DNA of 64,000 nucleotides, from positions 1 through 64,000 of the forward strand of contig NCGX01000019.1 of assembly GCA_002256995.1 (NCBI GenBank), read 5' to 3'. This DNA is from Hydrogenophilales bacterium 16-64-40. Lineage in GTDB: Bacteria > Pseudomonadota > Gammaproteobacteria > Burkholderiales > Thiobacillaceae. Position numbers and translations under genes: made by a program. The notes under the pieces are model-generated. The model searched no databases, was not told where the DNA came from, and saw only the letters and a list, made by a program, of their open reading frames with translations. This document shows positions 46,003-54,327 of this stretch, in pieces; position 1 is the first letter of the stretch; every line of letters starts with the position of its first letter.

Positions 46003-47436
46003 TCAGTACTTGACGCGCACGCGGTAGCCGAGTGTCGCCTGCCCCCCGGCGGGCACCGACACCGACCATTCGGCCATGCCGGACGCCGCCTTGGTGTGCG
46101 GCTGCGATTCGCTCACCATTTCCCAGTCGCCCGGCATCGGCTCGCGCACCATGACGGTCACCGCTTCCGGCTTGGCGTTTTTCAGCACGATTTCATAGGC
46201 CGACTCGAACACGGCGTTGTAGCGGCTGGTACCGGCCAGCTTCTTGAAGTCTGTCTGCTTCCTGTCGGCGGTGACATCAAATGCGTCGCCCAGCTTCAGG
46301 CGCACGGTTTCGTTCTTCGGCGTGTGCTCGATTCGGTCTTCGCCGACGAACTGCGCGTTGCCCTGGCTGTCCTGCTTGTATAGGCGGATCACGCCGCGGG
46401 GCAAGGGAACGCCGAGGCCTTCGCCCTTGTTGTCGAACTCGACGAACACCCCGACCTTGATTTTCTGCCCCAGCTCGCCGTGTTGCCCCGAGTAATAATA
46501 GTTCGCGCCTTGGAGCAGGAATTCCTTCTTCACCGGCACCCGGCTCGCCGTCATCAGCGCCACCTGCTTGGTCTGGTTCTGTGCCAGCGTGGTGGGGCGC
46601 TGCAAGGTATAGAGGTGATACTCGAACAGCGACTCCTGCTGCATTTCGGCCGCATCGGCCACCTTGGCCATCGTCTCACGCAGCATCGGCTGGGCATCGT
46701 GCACCCGGTTGACATCCCCCGCCACCAGTTGCAGCCGGGCATTGGGGTAGGCGGCGCCACTCTGGTTGGTCAGCGTTACCCAGCCGTTCAGATCGAGTTG
46801 GTCGTCGCGCGCGTTCAATTCGGCCACATAATCGGCACGCCACGACAGCCCCCCGGTCAGATAGGACAGCTCCAGGTTCTGGCTGCCCGCTGTCGGATTG
46901 ACCAGCGAGATGACCAGGCTGGGCGTGTCGCGCAGCGTGTCCGGCACGCCCGCAAACGCAAGCCGCCCCGGCACGCCGGTTTCGATGCGGTCGGCGAACT
47001 TGAGCACGATGCCGCCATGGGTCGACAGCACCGTCGCGGTCTCGCGGGTGTCTACGCCGGTGGTAGGATGGGTGCGGATCACACTGACTTGCTGTCCGAC
47101 GTATTGCTCGAGCAGACTTTCCGGCGTCAACAGATTGAAATCGAAGGTCTGTTCCTGCAGCCGGAACCCCGCCGGGTTCGTCAGATTGCGCAGTTGCGCG
47201 GTTTCCGGTCGCATCTGCGCCGACACGTCGCGCCACGTCAGCTGGTTCATGTCGCGCGCAACCGCAACCCGCCGCGCATCCTTGATCAGCGCCAGGTTGT
47301 CGTTGTAAATGGTGACCGCCACACTTTGCTGGTCGGCTGCGGTCGTGACAAGCGCTTCGCGCGGCGCGGCCCAGCTGACGTGGGATGCGGCGATCAGCCC
47401 GGCGATCATCGTATTCAGCAGTTCTTTCTTCATCAT
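46003..47436 (-). CDS. secreted DUF4139-type protein
   Basis: A 477-residue protein with signal peptide (MMKKELLNTMIAGLIAASHV...WAAP). Beta-rich mature region of repeated sandwich type; LSYLTGGLSWRADYVAELN and LNGWVTLTNQSGAAYPNA are typical of DUF4139-family proteins. Function unknown; probably cell-surface or periplasmic. The ATG at 47436 is preferred (47433 is next to it) because the upstream 18 codons do not look like a signal. It diverges from the HDOD gene. Confidence 0.82.
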   Translation of the reverse strand: MMKKELLNTMIAGLIAASHVSWAAPREALVTTAADQQSVAVTIYNDNLALIKDARRVAVARDMNQLTWRDVSAQMRPETAQLRNLTNPAGFRLQEQTFDFNLLTPESLLEQYVGQQVSVIRTHPTTGVDTRETATVLSTHGGIVLKFADRIETGVPGRLAFAGVPDTLRDTPSLVISLVNPTAGSQNLELSYLTGGLSWRADYVAELNARDDQLDLNGWVTLTNQSGAAYPNARLQLVAGDVNRVHDAQPMLRETMAKVADAAEMQQESLFEYHLYTLQRPTTLAQNQTKQVALMTASRVPVKKEFLLQGANYYYSGQHGELGQKIKVGVFVEFDNKGEGLGVPLPRGVIRLYKQDSQGNAQFVGEDRIEHTPKNETVRLKLGDAFDVTADRKQTDFKKLAGTSRYNAVFESAYEIVLKNAKPEAVTVMVREPMPGDWEMVSESQPHTKAASGMAEWSVSVPAGGQATLGYRVRVKY

Positions 47437-47510
47437 GTCGGACTCGTGCACACCTTGCGGCAATACGCCATGATGACCGAACCGCACCAAAAAGGGTTCG
47501 CGGCGCTAGA

Positions 47511-48833
47511 ATGATCGAACACCCCCCCGCAGCGACAAACATGACCTCAGACGACCCCCATCCCTCGCGCATCGTCGGCGGCGGCATCAACACCCGCGAA
47601 TCCGATCAGCCCGTGGTGGTGACACAAATGCTCGGCATCGACAACAGCGCACCGGTTCGCGAGGATGCCCTGCGCGCGCGCTTTTTGTCGTTTGATCCCT
47701 TGTTCGACGCCGCCTCCAATCTGGTTGCGCATCAGCTGGTCCTGCGCGGCCGCGCCGCGCCCGCCGATGCCCCGCCCGAGCTTCGGCAAATGGAAGAGGA
47801 CATGCTGCTGACCGGACTCTATTCATTGACGCAGGGCGGCCTGACCGGCAAGCTGCCTTTGCTGGTCCAGATCAGTGCGGGGGTGCTGTTCAGCGACATC
47901 CCGCAGCAAATCAATCAACGCCAACTGATCTGGTGCGTGGCCCTCGACAACGAACAGCATCTGGCACGCGCCCTGGCGTTGCAGGATGCCGGCCTGACGT
48001 TCTGTCCCACGCTCAATCGCAACAGCGCGATCGTGCTGGACAGCGCATCTGCCTGGCCCTACCTGGCCTGCCACGCCGACGACACGCCGCCCGTGGTTGC
48101 TGCGCGCCTGGTCGTGGGAGGCGTTCGGCACGCGCACACCCAGGCGCGCTGGCCCGGAAACGCCTGGTTCAAGGGCAGCTTCTTTACCGGCGACACCCAG
48201 CCCGCCGAAGTCAGCCACGAACAGGCGATACGGCTGGACTTGCTGGCCATCGCGCTGCGCCAGTCGGTCGAGACCCTGGTCCAGTTTTTCCGGCTGAACC
48301 CGGACATGACGCCGCGTCTGCTCGCCATCGCCAACTCCCAGGTCGGCGGCCTGAGCCGGCCCGCCGAATCGGCCGCCCATGCGCTGGTCATGCTGGGGCC
48401 CGAACGCGCCCGCCGGGTCGCGGCACTGCTGGCGCTGGCCGGGGCCCATCCCGACGAAACGGCGCGCCAATATGCCGTGACTGCCCTCACGCGGGCGCTG
48501 TTCATGGGCAAGATCACCCGTCTGGGCGCCCCCGCCGAGAGTGCCGCCAGCGCCTTCGAAATCGGCCTGCTGTCGGCGGTTCCCCATGTGTTGTCGCTGC
48601 CGGTTGAAACGCTCATCCGCAGACTGGGCCTGTCGGCGACGAGCGCGCGCGCGCTGAGTGCGCATCCCTCCCCCGAAGGCAGCCTGCTGCAGCTGACGCA
48701 TGCCTGCGAAAAAAACGACGTCGACACCCTGGCCGAACACGCGCACAAGCTGGGGATTCCGCTGCACCAGATTTCCGTGGCCTACCTGGATGCCCTGATT
48801 GCCGCCTCGGCGCTCGACGAAGCCCTGCATTGA
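47511..48833 (+). CDS. HDOD-domain signalling protein with degenerate EAL-like N-terminus
   Basis: A 440-residue cytoplasmic protein of the YuxH type. The N-terminal half (about 50-240) has EAL-like secondary motifs (FDPLFDAASNLVAHQLVLRG, ARALALQDAGLTFC) without catalytic residues. The C-terminal HDOD domain is visible from about 245, with LIRL-like segments LLAIANSQVGGLSRPAESAA and HALVMLGPERARRVAALLAL. Likely a regulator acting by binding, not catalysis. Start: ATG 47511 or ATG 47541; neither has a clear Shine-Dalgarno sequence. Confidence 0.82.
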   Translation: MIEHPPAATNMTSDDPHPSRIVGGGINTRESDQPVVVTQMLGIDNSAPVREDALRARFLSFDPLFDAASNLVAHQLVLRGRAAPADAPPELRQMEEDMLLTGLYSLTQGGLTGKLPLLVQISAGVLFSDIPQQINQRQLIWCVALDNEQHLARALALQDAGLTFCPTLNRNSAIVLDSASAWPYLACHADDTPPVVAARLVVGGVRHAHTQARWPGNAWFKGSFFTGDTQPAEVSHEQAIRLDLLAIALRQSVETLVQFFRLNPDMTPRLLAIANSQVGGLSRPAESAAHALVMLGPERARRVAALLALAGAHPDETARQYAVTALTRALFMGKITRLGAPAESAASAFEIGLLSAVPHVLSLPVETLIRRLGLSATSARALSAHPSPEGSLLQLTHACEKNDVDTLAEHAHKLGIPLHQISVAYLDALIAASALDEALH

Positions 48834-48869
48834 CAGCGTAAAATGGCGGTTTTTCCCGCACCCACTCCC

Positions 48870-49646
48870 ATGCATCCCACCCTCGTTTTCGACATTGAAA
48901 CGGTTCCCGACCTCGCCGGGTTCGCCGCAGTCAACGGCATCGACACAGCGGCGCTGCCGCAGGCCGAGCTGGCCGAAATGACCCTGCTCGCCCGGCGCCA
49001 GAAAACCGGCAGCGACTTCATGCCGCATCATCTGCACCGCATCGTCGCCATTTCCTGCGTGCTCAGAAGCGGAGACCAGCTCAAGGTCTGGTCACTGGGC
49101 GAACCCGACAGCAGCGAAGCCGAGCTGATCCAGCGCTTCTATGACGGCATCGAGCGCTACACCCCGCAGCTGGTGTCGTGGAACGGCGGCGGCTTCGACC
49201 TGCCGGTGCTGCACTACCGCAGCCTGGTCCATGGCATTGCGGCGGCGCGCTACTGGGACTGGGGCGACGACGACAAGGATTTCAAGTGGAACAACTACCT
49301 GTCGCGCTACCACACCCGGCATCTGGACTTGATGGATGTGCTGGCGATGTTCCAGCCGCGTGCCAACGCCCCGCTCGACCAGATGGCCAAGCTGTGCGGC
49401 TTTCCCGGCAAGCTGGGGATGGACGGATCGATGGTGCTGGACGCCTTCCAGCAGGGAGAAATCGACGCCATCCGCAACTACTGCGAAACCGACGTGATGA
49501 ACACCTGGCTGGTGTACCTGCGTTTTCAGAAAATGCGCGGCACGCTATCCGATGCTGCCTATGCTGCCGAAATCGAGCTTGCGCGCAGCACCGTGCAAGA
49601 CCACCCCGCCCCCCACTGGCAGGAATTCCTGGCGGCCTGGGGGTAA
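48870..49646 (+). CDS. predicted 3'-5' exonuclease (PolB-like, DEDDy)
   Basis: A 258-residue protein of the DNA polymerase B-like exonuclease family (PF10108 type). Metal ligands: Asp and Glu in LVFDIETVPD (near residue 8), Asp in SWNGGGFDLPVLHYR (near residue 110), Tyr/Asp in NYCETDVMNTWLVYLRF (near residue 210). Acts on DNA or RNA ends; substrate not determined. ATG at 48870 is preferred because the nine codons before it are Pro-rich and unlike the family. Confidence 0.88.
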   Translation: MHPTLVFDIETVPDLAGFAAVNGIDTAALPQAELAEMTLLARRQKTGSDFMPHHLHRIVAISCVLRSGDQLKVWSLGEPDSSEAELIQRFYDGIERYTPQLVSWNGGGFDLPVLHYRSLVHGIAAARYWDWGDDDKDFKWNNYLSRYHTRHLDLMDVLAMFQPRANAPLDQMAKLCGFPGKLGMDGSMVLDAFQQGEIDAIRNYCETDVMNTWLVYLRFQKMRGTLSDAAYAAEIELARSTVQDHPAPHWQEFLAAWG

Positions 49647-49719
49647 ACCTTTTTCAGACACAAAGGCAGAGAAGACGCACGGGTTTTCTCCGCGCCTCTG
49701 TGCTTAATGCATTGAACCC

Positions 49720-51018
49720 ATGAATCCCATCGTCGACATTCTTTCCCTCGACCACGAGGGCCACGGCGTCGCCCGCATCGACGGCAAGGTCACCTTCGTC
49801 GACGGCACGCTGGCAGGCGAGCGTGCGGAAATCGCCGTATACCGCGAGCACGCCAAATACAACTCGGCCAACGCCATCGCCATCCTCAAGGCAAGCTCGC
49901 AGCGTGCCGAGCCGCGCTGCCCATATTTCGGCCGCTGCGGCGGCTGTTCGATACAGCATCTGGAAGTCAGCGCCCAGGTGGCCGCCAAACAGCGCGTGCT
50001 GGAAGACAATCTTGCCCGCATCGGCAAGGTCAAACCCGATGTGATGCTGCCTGCCCTGCACGGGCCGAGTTGGGCTTACCGCACCCGCGCACGGCTGTCG
50101 GCACGGTGGGTCGACAAGAAAGGCGGCGGACTGGTCGGCTTCCGCGAAAAGCGCTCCAGCTTCATCGTCGACATGGCGAGCTGCGAAGTCCTCACCCCCG
50201 ACGTATCAAAGCTGCTGCTGCCGCTGCGCGAACTCATCAACGCGCTATCGAACGCCGACCGCATTCCGCAGATCGAGGTCGCCGTCGGCGAACACGTCAC
50301 CGTGCTGGTGTTCCGCCTGCTCGCGCCCTGGAGCGACGAGGATGCCGTCAAGGTGCGCGCGTTCGCCGATCACCATCGCGTACAGATTTGGGAGCAGGCC
50401 AAAGGCCCCGACACGGTGCGCCCGTTCTGGCCCCACATCGCGCCCGAACTCAGCTACAGCCTGCCCGAGTTCGGCCTGGTGATGCCGTTCAAGCCGACCG
50501 ACTTCACCCAGGTCAATGTCGCCATGAACCGCGCCCTGGTCAGCCGCGCGTTGCGCCTGCTGGCCCCGCAGCCGGGCGAACGCATCGCCGACCTGTTCTG
50601 CGGGCTGGGCAATTTCACCCTGCCGCTCGCCAGGAGCGGTGCCGAGGTGCTGGGCATCGAGGGCAGCGCCGAACTGGTCGCGCGCGCGCGCGAAAACGCG
50701 CTGCACAACAATCTGCCCAATGCCCGCTTCGCGCTCGACAACCTGTTCGAAATGACGCCGGCTAAGTTCGCTGCGCTCGGGCCCTTCGACAAGCTGCTGA
50801 TCGATCCGCCGCGTTCCGGCGCCATCGAAATGGTCAAGTCCCTGCCCGAGGCAGGTGCGCCGCATCGCATCGTGTATGTCTCGTGCGACCCCGCCACGCT
50901 TGCGCGCGACGCCGAGGTGCTGGTTCACACCAAGGGCTATCGGCTCGAAGCGGCCGGGGTCGCCAACATGTTCCCGCATACCGCGCATGTGGAATCGATC
51001 GCGCTATTCGAGCGCTAA
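49720..51018 (+). CDS. rlmD: 23S rRNA (uracil-1939-C5)-methyltransferase RlmD
   Basis: Methylates U1939 of 23S rRNA. The 432-residue protein starts with a TRAM domain (about 2-55), then the 4Fe-4S cluster motif [15 protein letters not shown] (near residue 68), [12 protein letters not shown]-binding [14 protein letters not shown] (near residue 290), IDPPRSGA and the catalytic Cys in [12 protein letters not shown] (near residue 390). Confidence 0.95.
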   Translation: MNPIVDILSLDHEGHGVARIDGKVTFVDGTLAGERAEIAVYREHAKYNSANAIAILKASSQRAEPRCPYFGRCGGCSIQHLEVSAQVAAKQRVLEDNLARIGKVKPDVMLPALHGPSWAYRTRARLSARWVDKKGGGLVGFREKRSSFIVDMASCEVLTPDVSKLLLPLRELINALSNADRIPQIEVAVGEHVTVLVFRLLAPWSDEDAVKVRAFADHHRVQIWEQAKGPDTVRPFWPHIAPELSYSLPEFGLVMPFKPTDFTQVNVAMNRALVSRALRLLAPQPGERIADLFCGLGNFTLPLARSGAEVLGIEGSAELVARARENALHNNLPNARFALDNLFEMTPAKFAALGPFDKLLIDPPRSGAIEMVKSLPEAGAPHRIVYVSCDPATLARDAEVLVHTKGYRLEAAGVANMFPHTAHVESIALFER

Positions 51019-51056
51019 TCCATTAAAATCCGCCGCTTAACTCACTTTCAACCATC

Positions 51057-52286
51057 ATGGCACTCATCGTACAAAAATACGGCGGCACCTCGGTCGCCAA
51101 CGTCGAACGCATCCGCGCGGTGGCGGAGCGCGTCGCCAAATTCAAAATGCTCGGGCACCAGGTAGTGGTGGTGCTCTCGGCCATGTCGGGCGAGACCAAC
51201 CGCCTGATCGCGCTGGCCAAGCAGATCCAGGCCAGCCCCGACCCGCGCGAACTGGACATGATGGTGTCGACCGGCGAGCAGGTCACCATTGCGCTCCTGG
51301 CGATGGCACTGAAGGATCTGGGCCTGAAGGCGAAAAGCTACACCGGCGCGCAGGTGCGCATCCTCACCGACAACGCCCACACCAAGGCGCGCATTCTCAG
51401 CATCGACGAAGCCAGGATGCGCGCCGACCTCGATTCCGGCCACGTGCTGGTGGTCGCCGGCTTCCAGGGCGTCGACGAACAGGGCAACATCACCACCCTC
51501 GGACGCGGCGGTTCCGACACCACCGGCGTGGCACTGGCCGCGGCGCTGAAAGCGGACGAGTGCCAGATCTACACCGACGTCGACGGCGTCTACACGACCG
51601 ACCCGCGCATCGTGCCCGAAGCGCGCCGCCTGAAGACCATCACCTTCGAGGAAATGCTCGAAATGGCGAGCCTCGGCTCCAAGGTGCTGCAAATCCGCTC
51701 GGTCGAATTCGCCGGCAAGTACAAAGTCAAACTCCGCGTGCTGTCCAGCTTTCAGGACGAAGGCGACGGCACGCTCATCACCTTCGAGGAAAACAACACC
51801 ATGGAACAGGCCGTCATTTCCGGCATCGCCTTCAACCGCGACGAAGCCAAGATCACCGTGGTCGGCGTGCCCGACCATCCCGGCATCGCCTACCAGATTC
51901 TCGGTCCGGTCGCCGACGCCAACATCGACATCGACATGATCGTGCAGAACGTCAGCCACGAAAACACCACCGACTTCACCTTCACCGTGCACCGCAACGA
52001 CTTTGAAAAGGCCATGGGCATCGTCAAGGCGACAGCGACCAGCATCGGCGCACGCGAAGTCACCGGCGACGACAAGATCGCCAAGGTCTCGATCGTCGGC
52101 GTCGGCATGCGCTCGCACGTCGGCATCGCGCGCAAGATGTTCGAAACCCTGTCGAAGGAAAACATCAACCTGCAAATGATCTCGACTTCGGAAATCAAGA
52201 TCTCGGTCGTGGTCGAAGACAAATACATGGAACTCGCGGTGCGCGCGCTGCATCAGGCCTTCGAACTCGACAAAGCCACCGCGTAA
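51057..52286 (+). CDS. lysC: aspartate kinase
   Basis: First step of the lysine, threonine and methionine pathway. It is 409 residues: KYGGTSVAN near residue 7, [16 protein letters not shown] near residue 150 and [11 protein letters not shown] follow, with two C-terminal ACT domains (about 265-335 and 340-405) for feedback control by lysine and/or threonine. No other pathway gene is nearby. The tRNA-Ser gene lies 44 bases after its stop codon. Confidence 0.96.
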   Translation: MALIVQKYGGTSVANVERIRAVAERVAKFKMLGHQVVVVLSAMSGETNRLIALAKQIQASPDPRELDMMVSTGEQVTIALLAMALKDLGLKAKSYTGAQVRILTDNAHTKARILSIDEARMRADLDSGHVLVVAGFQGVDEQGNITTLGRGGSDTTGVALAAALKADECQIYTDVDGVYTTDPRIVPEARRLKTITFEEMLEMASLGSKVLQIRSVEFAGKYKVKLRVLSSFQDEGDGTLITFEENNTMEQAVISGIAFNRDEAKITVVGVPDHPGIAYQILGPVADANIDIDMIVQNVSHENTTDFTFTVHRNDFEKAMGIVKATATSIGAREVTGDDKIAKVSIVGVGMRSHVGIARKMFETLSKENINLQMISTSEIKISVVVEDKYMELAVRALHQAFELDKATA

Positions 52287-52329
52287 GGTGGCTTTCCGCC
52301 GCGCATTCCGCTACAATTCGCGGCGGTTC

Positions 52330-52420
52330 GGAGACGTGGCCGAGAGGTTGAAGGTACTCCCCTGCTAAGGGAGCATGCGGGCTTAAACCTGCATCGAGGG
52401 TTCGAATCCCTCCGTCTGTG
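52330..52420 (+). tRNA. tRNA-Ser(GCU), 3' end abnormal
   Basis: About 91 bases with anticodon GCT in the loop CTGCTAA (stem CTCCC/GGGAG), a long variable arm with GCGGG/CCTGC and TpsiC arm GAGGG-TTCGAAT-CCCTC. The acceptor stem GGAGACG should end CGTCTCC, but the sequence gives CGTCTGT; the first two pairs become G-T and G-G, and no CCA is encoded. The change falls exactly at the border of the accessory region that follows, so an integration or deletion event probably replaced the last bases. Function of this copy is doubtful. Confidence 0.85.
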
Positions 52421-52481
52421 TCCCCAACTGTCCCCGTTTTGTCCCCGTTTGTCCCGAAAGCGCTGTCCCCGTTTTGTCCCC
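52419..52481. repeat. phased TGTCCCC direct repeats
   Basis: Six copies of TGTCCC(C) start at 52419, 52429, 52440, 52450, 52464 and 52475, spacing 10-14 bases, so mostly on one helix face. It begins in the last bases of the tRNA-Ser gene. Possibly arm-type recombinase sites next to the attachment core, or an array bound by the same protein as the hip operators (53906-53952). Confidence 0.65.
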
Positions 52482-52549
52482 GCGACCTCGACCGCCGCAA
52501 GTTGTCCGCAAAAAATGGACAGTTTGTCTCCGGCAGCGCACTCTCGCCC

Positions 52550-52813
52550 TCATCCACCAAAGCTAAACCAGACGTCATCTGCCGCATCGAGAAACGCCGA
52601 CAATTGCTGAATGCGATCCTTCATCGTCTCCACGTCCCCTGCCTGGTCGAGCCAGGCGAGTACGACTTCCGAACGAAGCCCAGGCTCCGCGTGCATCGCG
52701 ATCCAGACATTCCCCCCCCTGCTCGACAGCGCCCGACGGCCGGCATCGAGCGCACCGCAGAAACCAACGGGCTTATGTTTTTCGAGCCAGTCATCACTGT
52801 CACTGTCGCTCAT
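52550..52813 (-). CDS. hypothetical acidic protein, 87 aa (intact copy)
   Basis: I do not recognise the family. Starts MSDSDSDDWLEKHKPVGFCG, then RRALSSRGGNVWIAMHAEP and a tail with AFLDAADDVWFSFGG. It is acidic with no signal or membrane segment. A paralog lies at 53489-53750, broken in the poly-G tract that codes Arg-Gly-Gly. In this copy the tract has 8 G and the frame is open; both copies flank a toxin-antitoxin pair. Confidence 0.6.
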   Translation of the reverse strand: MSDSDSDDWLEKHKPVGFCGALDAGRRALSSRGGNVWIAMHAEPGLRSEVVLAWLDQAGDVETMKDRIQQLSAFLDAADDVWFSFGG

Positions 52814-52842
52814 GACGTTGGTTGCTCATTGGCCTAGCTCCG

Positions 52843-53130
52843 TCATGTATGGATCCTGGCCGTCAACTCGATCCCCAGCGCCTTCATCACCGCCAGCGTG
52901 GTCTTGAGTGTCGGATTGCCGTGCTCGCTGAACGAGCGATAGAGTTGTTCACGGGACAGTCCGGTATCCCCGGCGATCTGCGCCATACCTTTGGCGCGAG
53001 CAACAACGCCGAGCGCGTGCGCGATGTAAGCTGCGTCACTCGTCTCGAACGCCTCGGCCATGAAGGCCGCAATGGCAGCATCGGATGTCAAATCCTCTGC
53101 CGGGTCGTATGTAGTCAACTTTTCAACCAT
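52843..53130 (-). CDS. HigA-like antitoxin
   Basis: A 95-residue antitoxin with a C-terminal helix-turn-helix of the addiction-module antidote type: ALGVVARAKGMAQIAGDTGL, SREQLYRSFSEHGNPTLKTTL, VMKALGIELTARIHT. The N-terminal part (MVEKLTTYDPAEDLTSDAAI) is acidic and likely binds the toxin. It starts just after the toxin stop codon with a TGGAG Shine-Dalgarno sequence, the toxin-first order typical of higBA-type pairs. It should bind the palindrome at 53439-53454. Confidence 0.88.
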   Translation of the reverse strand: MVEKLTTYDPAEDLTSDAAIAAFMAEAFETSDAAYIAHALGVVARAKGMAQIAGDTGLSREQLYRSFSEHGNPTLKTTLAVMKALGIELTARIHT

Positions 53131-53131
53131 G

Positions 53132-53428
53132 TCATTCGCTCCATTCATCAGCCAGTCGCTTTGCGGTCTTGATGTCCTTTGCTTGCGTGCTTTTGTCGCC
53201 GCCGCACAACAAGACGATGATCGTGTCCCCTCGCTTCTGGAGGTAGACGCGGTATCCAGGGCCATAGTGGATGCGCAGCTCACTTAACCCCTGCCCTACC
53301 GGCTCCGCGTCACCAGCGAGCCCAAACGCGAGACGATCCAACCTCGATGCGATGGCAGCACGGGCACGCTCGTCCTTGAGATTTATGCGCCACTTTCGAA
53401 AAGTCTCGGTCTGCTTAATCTCAATCAT
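53132..53428 (-). CDS. RelE/ParE-superfamily HigB-like toxin
   Basis: A 98-residue toxin: MIEIKQTETFRKWRINLKDE start, helical middle (RAAIASRLDRLAFGLAGD), then the beta-sheet core LRIHYGPGYRVYLQKRGDTIIVLLCGGDKSTQAKDIKTA (split as in RelE proteins), ending LADEWSE. Family members cleave mRNA on the ribosome. The antitoxin gene follows directly. A -35/-10 pair with an overlapping palindrome lies just upstream of the ATG. Confidence 0.88.
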   Translation of the reverse strand: MIEIKQTETFRKWRINLKDERARAAIASRLDRLAFGLAGDAEPVGQGLSELRIHYGPGYRVYLQKRGDTIIVLLCGGDKSTQAKDIKTAKRLADEWSE

Positions 53429-53435
53429 TGGCCAA

Positions 53436-53464
53436 AATGTAGTTTATAAACTACTCATTGTCAA
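53436..53464 (-). promoter_or_regulatory. promoter and palindromic operator of the HigBA-like pair
   Basis: On the minus strand TTGACA, 17 bases, TACATT. The spacer contains most of the perfect 16-base palindrome GTAGTTTATAAACTAC (53439-53454). It ends 8 bases before the toxin start codon. Autorepression by the antitoxin is the simple reading. Confidence 0.7.
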
Positions 53465-53488
53465 GAGGTGCTTCTGCAGTAGCGTGCG

Positions 53489-53750
53489 TCAGTTACCGAA
53501 GCTAAACCACACATCGTCTTCAGCATCGACAAACGCCGCTAATTGCCGAATGCGATTTTTCATTGTTTCGATGTCCTCCGCCTGGTCGAGCCAGGCAAGC
53601 ACGACTTCTAAACGAAGCTCAGGCAACGCGTGCATCGCGATCCAGACATTCCCCCCCCCTGCTCGATAGCGCCCGACGGCCGGCATCGAGCGCACCGCAG
53701 AAACCAACGGGCTTATGTTTTTCGAGCCAGTCGTCATCACTTTCGCTCAT
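53489..53750 (-). pseudogene. frameshifted paralog of the 87-aa protein gene
   Basis: Start MSESDDDWLEKHKPVGFCG matches the intact copy at 52550-52813. In the poly-G tract (on the minus strand, bases about 53651-53659 as C9 on the plus strand) there is one more G than in the intact copy (9 instead of 8), so the frame changes and stops early; the rest, ending DAEDDVWFSFGN, is in another frame. The 262-base length is not a multiple of three. Slippage could restore the frame, so it may be switchable, or the difference may be a sequencing error. Confidence 0.7.
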
Positions 53751-53863
53751 GACGTTCCTCCGTTTGCCGTGAACGAAAGTGTCCCACAACTTCCGTTCTC
53801 CAAGATACCCCATGGGTTGAATATCCGGCGGCCACAAAACCCTGCAAATGCTCAAGTGCGTAT

Positions 53864-53887
53864 AGCGCTTGAGAGAGCGCTTGAGAG
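53864..53887. repeat. tandem 12-base repeat AGCGCTTGAGAG x2
   Basis: Two perfect copies, with CTCAAGTGC about 4 bases upstream forming an inverted partner of the first. Lies in the promoter region of the HipBA-like pair, 16 bases before the palindromic operators. Confidence 0.6.
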
Positions 53888-53902
53888 CTGAGGATCTGGC
53901 GA

Positions 53903-53952
53903 AGGTGTCCCTACTAGGGACACCTGGGGTTGCTTTGTCCCAAGTTGGGACA
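53903..53952. promoter_or_regulatory. two palindromic operators TGTCCC-N5-GGGACA
   Basis: Operator 1 (53906-53922) sits inside a perfect 11-1-11 palindrome (53903-53925); operator 2 (53936-53952) is a perfect 8-1-8. Both have the same half-sites and spacer, and their centres are 30 bases apart, about three helical turns. They lie 41-87 bases upstream of the likely -35 box of the HipBA-like pair and are candidate antitoxin sites. Confidence 0.75.
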
Positions 53953-53992
53953 CGGAGTAACAGCCTGATTCTGGCACGAATGCGCGTAAATA

Positions 53993-54021
53993 TTGACATA
54001 AATATCAACACGGCGTAATTT
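53993..54021 (+). promoter_or_regulatory. likely sigma-70 promoter of the HipBA-like pair
   Basis: TTGACA at 53993-53998, 17-base spacer, TAATTT at 54016-54021, about 30 bases before the antitoxin start codon. Confidence 0.6.
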
Positions 54022-54051
54022 TAAGCATCAAAACCATAAGTATTGATCTGT

Positions 54052-54327
54052 ATGCCGAAAAGACAACGACGCAACCAGGATGTTTCAGTTCTGCTTTCAG
54101 AAATCGTTCTGGCCGGAAAGACGATGACCCCCCCTGTTACCGCCGGTGAGATGGCTAAACGCGCTGGCATTTCGCCAGAGACGCTATCCAGGATGAAGCA
54201 CCTTGGGCGCGGAGATGCAGCCGTGATCGGCGATCTGGCGGCTATCGTGGGATTTCGTCTCAAGCTTGTCAGGGAAGACGGTCTTCAGGAAAAAATGTTG
54301 ACCGGTGGGTTCTTTGATGATGACTGA
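54052..54327 (+). CDS. HipB-like antitoxin / Xre-type regulator
   Basis: A 91-residue basic protein. A helix-turn-helix of the Xre kind is likely in VTAGEMAKRAGISPETLSRM and KHLGRGDAAVIGDLAAIVGF. It precedes the HipA-like kinase and overlaps its start by 11 bases. ATG 54052 was chosen over the TTG at 54043. It probably binds the TGTCCC-N5-GGGACA sites and the kinase. Confidence 0.8.
   Translation: MPKRQRRNQDVSVLLSEIVLAGKTMTPPVTAGEMAKRAGISPETLSRMKHLGRGDAAVIGDLAAIVGFRLKLVREDGLQEKMLTGGFFDDD

Noticed and set aside
49650-49715. Imperfect inverted repeat CACAAAGGC.../...GCCTCTGTG before rlmD
   Set aside because: Several mismatches and no T-run; similar to widespread low-information extragenic repeats, so not called.
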